Part shown: piece after piece, positions 58,159 to 64,000 of the stretch
Layout: every line of letters starts with the position of its first letter
How positions within the stretch are numbered: the first letter of the stretch is position 1
The notes under the pieces: model-generated
What the model saw: the letters and a program-made list of their open reading frames with translations, nothing else
What the model was told of the DNA's origin: nothing
Database searches by the model: none
Translations under genes and position numbers: made by a program
Assembly: GCA_001949185.1 (NCBI GenBank)
Contig: BDGG01000003.1
Location: 921,502-985,501 of the forward strand
DNA from: Ramazzottius varieornatus
Taxonomy: Eukaryota > Tardigrada > Eutardigrada > Parachela > Ramazzottiidae
DNA length: 64,000 bases
Direction: 5' to 3'

Positions 58159-58665
58159 AATCGAATATCAAAGTAAATCTACTGCATCATTACCCAGGTC
58201 AACTGGCGGTACACAGTGTTGTTTCCATATGGTATCGTTCGCCACTTCACGTGGGTGTATTTTGATTGGTCGCTTTGTACCGCCCCCCTTCTCTCGACCA
58301 GTTAAAACGGTGCGCAAGTGAGTTGTACCCTTGGTATTCTAACAGCATGAAATCGCGTGGTGCTCAGAGTGTTAATATGCTCGGTGCGCGGTTATTTCGA
58401 TCAGTTAATCAAATGCCGAAAGTGCAAAGACGACGTGCGCCGGAAGTGCTCGCTAGTGCGCGTCTCTCACTGGAGCGCTTTGCTCGTGTTAAGACTGGCT
58501 CTAACATCCTTGTGTTTTTCGACCACTCGGTTCGACTTCATCGCCACGACAACGTACGACAAAATGAACCTGTGATACAGTTCACTATTTCAAACAACTG
58601 GATGTCATAAAAGGCTCTTTCCGAGTCAAAGTACTATGGACGCATTCTCGTATGCAGATACCCAT

Positions 58666-59400
58666 ATATCGATGTATTGAAATTTTCGATATCTGTTGGT
58701 ATGGGCCGATCTTGGGCATACGAGGTAAACGACATAATTCGGGCATAGGGGTTTTTCACTCGTAATTCGAGCATATTTTTTCTCAGCTCCTGCTGCGCGT
58801 AATGAACCGCTTCTTGTTTCCTGAGGTAGACTGATCCCTCTCCTCGAGGTTTCAATAGGTTTGAGAACGGGAAAGCGTTGTAGATTACTGGAATTGGTCC
58901 TGGAAGAGAGATGGGTCAGTCCAATGTTAAAAAGCCTAGTGTTGTATCAACACACGTACGATGAGGGATGAAACAAGCGTTGAAGGTAATGTTCAAACCT
59001 TTCGCGAATTATGGTGCGAAAATCGATATGCCTGAATTATGTCGTTTACCTCGTACCGATATTTTGATACGGTATTTTTTCGATAACATATCGCACCGAA
59101 CTCGATATTTTTCGATACGACACGATAATAGCGTACTTTTTCCAGCTTTAGCCAGAAGTGTCACAACAATTAGACAACAACAAGGTCATGGAGTTAAACA
59201 AGGGTAAAACCACGACATTTTGTTCGTCAGCCGAAAGCTGCGGCAGTGGTTGCTCGGAGCTGAGTTCGTTCTGCATCCCCACAGGTCAAAGCGGTTAGGA
59301 ATTGACACAGAAACTGCAAATTAGAAGTGAAAGGGCTTTTGTAGCGGTCCGCATTACAGGTAATGCCGATCCACGGATACCTTTCGCAATAACCTGGGTC
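58666..59400. other. AT-rich stretch with an inverted repeat
   Basis: TACGAGGTAAACGACATAAT (58719-58738) recurs inverted as ATTATGTCGTTTACCTCGTA (59036-59055). Many TCGATAT/GATACGG motifs lie between and outside. It is probably a small TIR element of roughly 340 bp. No gene. Confidence 0.5.
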
Positions 59401-59439
59401 CAGGGTGAATCATGTCTGCGTACCAGGCCAGATGCTGCT

Positions 59440-61061
59440 CAGCGAGTTCGCGAGATGCAGACCATACTGGTATCCCGGCGGTTCTCATCGCGAGCATGGC
59501 CCAGTTCTTTCAGCTGTTGTCTCGCGGTCTCGTCGCTCACCCATGCAAAATTTTCCCAGTTAACGTTGGCTGGACGCGTGTGGTCCGCAGGAGCTATACT
59601 TTCAAACCGTGTATTCCTGGGTTTCCGTGAACGGTCTTGTGTGAAGAAGACTTTGCATAAGTACGCTTACCAGTGGACATCCAGATGGTTTCCATTCCTT
59701 TACGCCAATGTAGCGTTCTTAGCTTTGTCGCTACTTTTGTTATTTCGTCTAAAACAAACAGACCTGATTCCGTCCACTGTTGACACCTCTCCGCCGATTC
59801 GCTACTTCGAACTACAGTAAAATCCGGAAGGGACCAACATCCGTGAATACGGCTACGTACAGTACCTCTGAATACTTGGACTTCTTGTTTTCCGAACTTT
59901 GGAGCCGCCACGGAACGCTGAAAAGTAACAAGCAGCAGCGGTCGATACCGTGACGAGTAGACACCAGAACCTTTTAACGTATCAACTGTACAGTGTTGGA
60001 AATGCGCGCCTTCGCGTTCGCCCATACGCGCACAACGAGAAATTATCGGTCAGTAGGTAATATGGGCCAGGCATTTTCGGTACGGCGGTACGGAAGATCG
60101 CACGTACGCGACTGATTCAAATTATTAGTAATACACTCTTCGACACTTTTCTAAGTTTGAATTTCCATTTTGCCGTCTTTTCCGCCTGGCCGATAATTTC
60201 TCGTCGTGCATGTACAGATTTTGTCTGCAACTATCGGTCTGGCCCAGCGATTGTGTGACTGGAAACTTTCAACTGGAAACCACTCAAAAATCCAGACAGA
60301 AAACCCGGAAAGGAGACAATTTATAGACTGCAAAGATACCCCATACACCTACCGCTCCAAAGTGGAAAAGAGCAAGGCTCGGTGTATCGTGTGTTAGGCT
60401 CCATCTCGATAAGAGCTTTTTCAGTCGAGCAGCGTATGGATGGACGATCCAATAGAACATCTAAAAAATATAAATCCGTACCCATAAGGCGTGTAGCTTT
60501 TTGTACAGTATTGCTGATAAAACCTAATGTACAAACCAGGGTGGTATTGTGTTCCTTCGAGAAGAAAACGCGGTCTTCTTGGAAATGGTTCTCGGATGCG
60601 CTAAACGTGAATAACTGATTGTTGAGTGCATTCCATGCAAGCATGCAGAGATGTCTTAGCCGGGAATACCGACGGTCTTGTTGTGAAGCACATACAGACC
60701 TTTTCTAACGTCTCCCGATCTGCAATACCGCGTCAGAAAGTACAAACTTTTAACTCAGGTTGCCTGCAGAAAGACTAACGTACATGGTAGGAATCTCGTT
60801 TGACGTTGAATCCATGATGTCCGGACATTTGCTTTCGGCTTGCTTGAAGAACTCAAGCGTGCTCCGACAGCTGTCCGACAACTGGTCCTTCGTGGAGCTA
60901 GCAATCCAGAAAGAGGAGTTCAAGTTACTGGACGGTGTCCATGTGTGCTCATATTTCAAGCGCCACACAGATATAACGGACAATAACGCCAAACCAGCGC
61001 ACAGCAAAACCGCGTGGTCGAAATGGACATCCGGAGGGACCATCCAGCATTTCGTGCTCAT
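59440..61061 (-). CDS. Probable multi-exon type II membrane or secreted protein, unknown family
   Basis: Minus strand. A first exon from ATG 61061 encodes a short N-terminus, one hydrophobic anchor (AVLLCAGLALLSVISVW) and a luminal-looking stem with an NSS sequon. A middle piece (about 60605-60370, after acceptor CACGTTTAG) includes HNTTLVCTLGFIS and GTDLYFLDVLL. A downstream piece (about 59610-59440) reads NVNWENFAWVSDETARQQLK. These look coding in composition and share one direction, but I could not close a single frame through all junctions. A MITE (60027-60212) lies between the middle and last pieces, in intron sequence if the model is right. No named family assigned; it may also be decayed. 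Confidence 0.35.
60027..60212. mobile_element. 186-bp MITE, family A, copy 3
   Basis: Left CGCGCACAACGAGAAATTAT and right ATAATTTCTCGTCGTGCATG are inverted repeats, flanked by TA at 60025-60026 and 60213-60214. Internal blocks (GGCATTTTCGGTACGGCGGT; TTTTGCCGTCTTTTCCGCC) match copy 1 at 1447-1916. Confidence 0.8.
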
Positions 61062-62288
61062 CTCTGGGGTTTAACGTTCGCCGACAAATACAAACGGGAT
61101 GCAGGCTCTAACCATTTCCTAGTCTGATTTACTGCCAAAAAGAAACCGGTCAGCAATCTGCGGTAATTACGCAAGCTCTTCAAATTAAAGGTGTAAGCGA
61201 CGCACACTAGTTTGGAAGCATGATCACTAAAACAAATGAGGAGTTTGCTGTCTTTCACTGGTAAGCAGTATGAGGGTGAAGTTGTAAGGTTCGCCTTACG
61301 CCGAGGTATAAAGTTAGCCACCACATATATTAGGAATCACAGCATGCAGAAATTATCAGGTCAGCAATATGCATTAATTACGTAAACACCTCACGCTAAA
61401 GGGGCAAGCGAGACACGCTGGTATGTAGGCATGGCAACCAAAACAAAAGAGCATAGCTTGTCGCCTTTTACAGGTGAGTGGTACCGATACATCGTGTCGA
61501 ACACCCGTCGGCACACACTGAAAAGTGTGCTGAAGTGACAGAGTGCGGTTTTCTGGAAATGTTTCTGGCCATTCGAAAGCTACTGTACACTGAGCATGGC
61601 AGAAGGATCAACAAGACAACTTGTCTGCATCAAAAAAGTACCCGCGTAACGCTTCAAGTTGAAGGGAGATATCCAGTGCGAAATCGGTGATCATATGTAT
61701 AACGTCACGGAATTTAGGAAACATTCAGTCAGGCCAGGTTTGCTCCTTGCTACAAATGACGTCCCCTGAAGCTTTGACCGTACGGCCGTTGGATAATGTC
61801 CGCAAAACGACTTCACTAACGTTACCTGCCTTTCTGAACCATGGTGAATGCGGCGCGGTGGTAGGTTAAGGTCGGATGCACAGCCGTGTATACCGGTCAA
61901 GACTGTGTACGAGAATCACGTACATGTGTTATTAGTATCACGAAAAGATTCACACACCATGACGCGCGCGAGTCAGACCGCGTACCGCGAACCAAGAACG
62001 GCATAGGCGAGAACAAGCTAAAAGAAGATACGAACAGCCTCGACATCGGTTAAGATGTCAAAAAGCCTTCGGACACGGCCCAAAAACACCGTCAGCGCAG
62101 TCGTCGATTCGGCTGTTTTCTGTCCATATCGTCAAAGACTTAGACATAACACGAATGTACCACATAAGAAGATGCAGCAACAAGGCACCGGACATTGGGG
62201 CCATTGGATGATGGATGTTGTGTCCTAATTTCGCTGATAGGTTTAATGGCCTAATACTGCCAGGTGGAAACACCAGTCGACGATGAGG
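61062..62288. other. Intergenic
   Basis: No gene supportable. Two loosely similar ~60-base segments at about 61105-61270 and 61340-61475 (both with GCAATATGCATTAATTACG/GCAATCTGCGGTAATTACG-like text) suggest an old duplication. Confidence 0.4.
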
Positions 62289-62296
62289 TATAAAAG
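62289..62296 (+). promoter_or_regulatory. TATA box (TATAAAAG) of the CBM14 gene
   Basis: TATAAAAG lies 94 bases before ATG 62383. An initiator-like TCAGTC at 62323-62328 sits about 36 bases downstream, a layout common in strongly expressed cuticle or gut genes. Confidence 0.6.
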
Positions 62297-62382
62297 TAAA
62301 AAAGTCTGAACAGAGAAAATTATCAGTCTTCAGATCTTTTTCATCATTCAAGGTTTCTTACAGCCAGGTCTCCTCATCAACC

Positions 62383-63046
62383 ATGAAGTGCCTTATCGTC
62401 CTCTCCGCCTTCGTGGCTGTGGCCTGCGCTGCCAGCGGTGACCAGAACCCCAAGGTCTTCAGCGCCTTGGACGTTCTCCGTGGAAAGTCTCCACTGCAGA
62501 CCGATGAGATCCGACAGATCTACGCCAACGCTCAACCTGGCCAGGACTTTCCCATCCTCTCCGAAATCCCTCAATCCAACATCGACTGCGCCCAGTTCAA
62601 GCAAGCCGGATTCTACGCTGACGAAGCCGGACAATGCCAAGTCTTCCATCGATGCGATGTCAACGGAGTCCTGACCAGCTACCTGTGCCCCAACATGAGC
62701 GTGAGTACTTCTCGTTCGCGTCTCGTTTGGGCAACACTTGATCTCTTGGCAGGATTTCTCATGGCACACTTTTCGATTTTCGTAGTTGTTCAACCAAATT
62801 ACCTTGGTCTGCGATTGGTTCTGGAACGTTGACTGTAAGCAGTCCAAGCAATTCCAGGATTACTCCAACAGCCGTCTGTACCAGGAAGGAAGCCGACTGT
62901 TGGATGACGAGAACGACTACGAACTGAAGGCTGCCACTGGTGCCGTCCTGTCTTCCGCCGACTCCCGATCCAGCAACAAGATGACGAACGCCGAATCCGA
63001 ATCAGGGTCCTCCGGCAAGCGTCGACGAGTCAAGAAGCAACGCTAG
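62383..63046 (+). CDS. Secreted CBM14 (peritrophin-type chitin-binding) protein, 192 aa
   Basis: Exons are 62383-62700 and 62786-63046, joined in phase 0. A signal peptide (MKCLIVLSAFVAVACAAS) and a ~55-residue linker precede one chitin-binding type 2 domain: DCAQFKQAGFYADEAGQCQV, FHRCDVNGVLTSYLCPNMSL, FNQITLVCDWFWNVDC. Six cysteines and the aromatic FHRC and CDWFWNVDC positions fit the arthropod-type domain found in cuticle and peritrophic proteins. The tail is Ser-rich and ends in a strongly basic KRRRVKKQR. It likely binds chitin in the cuticle or gut lining. The intron falls inside the CBM14 domain, after CPNMS. Confidence 0.9.
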
Positions 63047-63672
63047 TCGGCTTAATCCAGCAGCCTGAGCGTCGGGGAATCTTCCTAATAAGCTGTGAAA
63101 TAGTCTGCGAAACGATTTCGTCATCTCATTTATCTTTTTGATCTATTTATTGTCAACCACCTGCTCAAAAATGACTCAGTGCTTTTCTCCGACAATTGAT
63201 TCCTTCTGATAATACTTTCCTCTTTCTCCATATACATTTTTATCCATCGACGTACAGTTGTACCAGCTATGAAACTGCCCCAAATGATAAACCAAGGATG
63301 TTCAATATCTTACACTGGCGTCAATCTCATGGTGCAAAGCAACAGTCTGAAGCGGTGAACCAGTAGAACACGACACCCGGCACGTCAGATTCCGCAGTGT
63401 ACTTATCGAGCTTCCAATTTCACCTAAGCTTCGCAGTGAAATTTCAACGAAGATTCTCACGTAAACCGTAAGAACTAGCACAGCATTTATGTGCTGGCGC
63501 CGTCGGCAAGACTGGCTGATTTCCGACCAGACATGATGTCAATTATGGAATGATTGCCCGTCTTCGCGATGCAAATGAGTTTCACTGATCTAGATCGGTT
63601 GCTTAAACTCTAGTCCATCGGAGCTTTTCTGCGGTCTATCAAAACTCTTTTTCGAGACGATGGTTTTTCGTA
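63047..63672. other. 3' flank of the CBM14 gene, no gene seen
   Basis: Only short ORFs. A CTAATAAG shortly after the stop is a weak poly(A)-like signal. Confidence 0.4.
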
Positions 63673-63879
63673 CTGTATTCCCTCTAAGGTTTCGCGCAGT
63701 CACGTGATAGGCCAGTAAATATCGCGTGGCGGGGATAAAAAGCTTCACTGCCTTCAATCACAAATTACTAATCAATCAAGTGCAGCAATGTGCCACTATC
63801 AATCGATCAGTGGTATGAAGCCCCGGGTGTAATTCACTGGTCTGACACGTGATTGCGCGAAACCTTAGAGGGAATACAG
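63673..63879. mobile_element. 207-bp MITE, family C, copy 2, with TA duplication
   Basis: Terminal repeats CTGTATTCCCTCTAAGG / CCTTAGAGGGAATACAG extend inward through GCGCA and TCACGTG for about 36 bases. TA flanks lie at 63671-63672 and 63880-63881. It is nearly identical to 20526-20723 where that copy is sequenced. Confidence 0.88.
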
Positions 63880-64000
63880 TACGTCTAAAGAGCCCCCTCT
63901 GCAGTTCCTGCTCTATCAATAACTTTTCCGCTTTACCTGCGTATTGGGGGAACATGGAGAGTTTTCAAAATTTAGACGCAGCTGCGACGAACTGTACCAC

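Larger units (their letters stand above)
54823..58371 (+). mobile_element. Near-intact piggyBac-like transposon with TTAA duplication
   Basis: TTAA at 54819-54822 and 58372-58375 flank a 3549-bp element. The left end is CACTTAGAATACCAAGGG; the right end is CAGAGTG before TTAA. The internal block AGAATACCAAGGGTACAACTC is repeated in inverse about 28 bases from the right end, the asymmetric terminal plus subterminal layout of piggyBac elements. It carries a complete transposase (56117-58158) and a second candidate ORF. A 50-N gap (55381-55430) and one N at 55323 lie inside. Confidence 0.9.
54568..58665. mobile_element. TIR element family D, split by a piggyBac insertion
   Basis: Terminal inverted repeats lie at 54568-54596 (GGGTTATCTGCATGCAAGAA) and 58638-58665 (CATTCTCGTATGCAGATACC). 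Without the piggyBac and one TTAA the element is about 545 bp, close to the 557-bp copy at 46919-47475. Both halves align with that copy, left half to its right side and right half to its left side, so it lies in opposite orientation. Confidence 0.85.

Noticed and set aside
1-64000. tRNA genes, CRISPR arrays, operons or bacterial transfers
   Set aside because: Looking by eye for B-box-like GGTTCGA text gave no cloverleaf I could fold. The gene structures are spliced and animal-type throughout.

Overview
The window is metazoan nuclear DNA. Its genes have many short spliced introns (GT..AG, several about 50-120 bases) and its proteins are animal families: POMT1, ESF1, COQ3, cytochrome P450, astacin, Cys-loop receptor ectodomain, Ly6, WAP, CBM14 and ankyrin/SOCS. 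A compact, intron-rich genome with a cuticle-type CBM14 protein and many orphan secreted proteins points to an ecdysozoan. My best guess is a tardigrade, but that is inference. No operon, prokaryotic or CRISPR logic applies.

Layout. 0-5.3 kb: a decaying cluster of orphan rhodopsin-like GPCR genes. One is split by a 470-bp TA-flanked MITE, one has a single in-frame stop, and a scrap of a third copy at the left edge preserves the uninterrupted (empty) site. 6.8-10.1 kb: a doubtful small ORF and a two-exon secreted Gly/Arg/Asp-rich protein (minus). 12.6-19.9 kb: a secreted Ly6-domain protein with a very long Ser/Lys tail, a soluble acetylcholine-binding-protein-like gene (minus) that lacks the Cys-loop cysteines, and a divergently transcribed secreted astacin whose zinc site is destroyed. 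21.3-24.8 kb: COQ3 and a helix-turn-helix protein. 25.2-33.6 kb: a transposon block with a piece of MITE, a degenerate tyrosine-recombinase (DIRS-like) retrotransposon, a broken hAT element and a small MITE. 33.8-36.4 kb: ESF1. 36.7-42.9 kb: a short paralogue and a long ankyrin/SOCS-box gene, with a non-autonomous hAT element between them. 43.6-46.6 kb: complete ten-exon POMT1. 46.9-51.5 kb: a TIR element, a secreted WAP protein (minus) and a complete seven-exon P450 (minus). 52.8-58.7 kb: a GPCR scrap, then a near-intact piggyBac element (TTAA duplication, three-exon transposase with its DDD triad) inserted inside an older TIR element. 59.4-61.1 kb: a probable multi-exon minus-strand gene of unknown family with a MITE in an intron. 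62.3-63.1 kb: a CBM14 secreted protein with a TATA box. 63.7-63.9 kb: another TA-flanked MITE.

How it fits together. The conserved genes (COQ3, ESF1, POMT1, P450) are ordinary single-locus housekeeping or metabolic genes with no common pathway. The most interesting neighbourhood is 12.6-19.9 kb. There, three secreted proteins built on signalling or protease folds lie side by side: Ly6/three-finger, an AChBP-like soluble receptor ectodomain, and a non-catalytic astacin. The Ly6 and AChBP folds both bind or modulate cholinergic ligands or receptors in other animals; any functional link here is inference. The other strong story is transposon stratigraphy: two insertions can be read precisely because an uninterrupted copy of each target is present in the same window.
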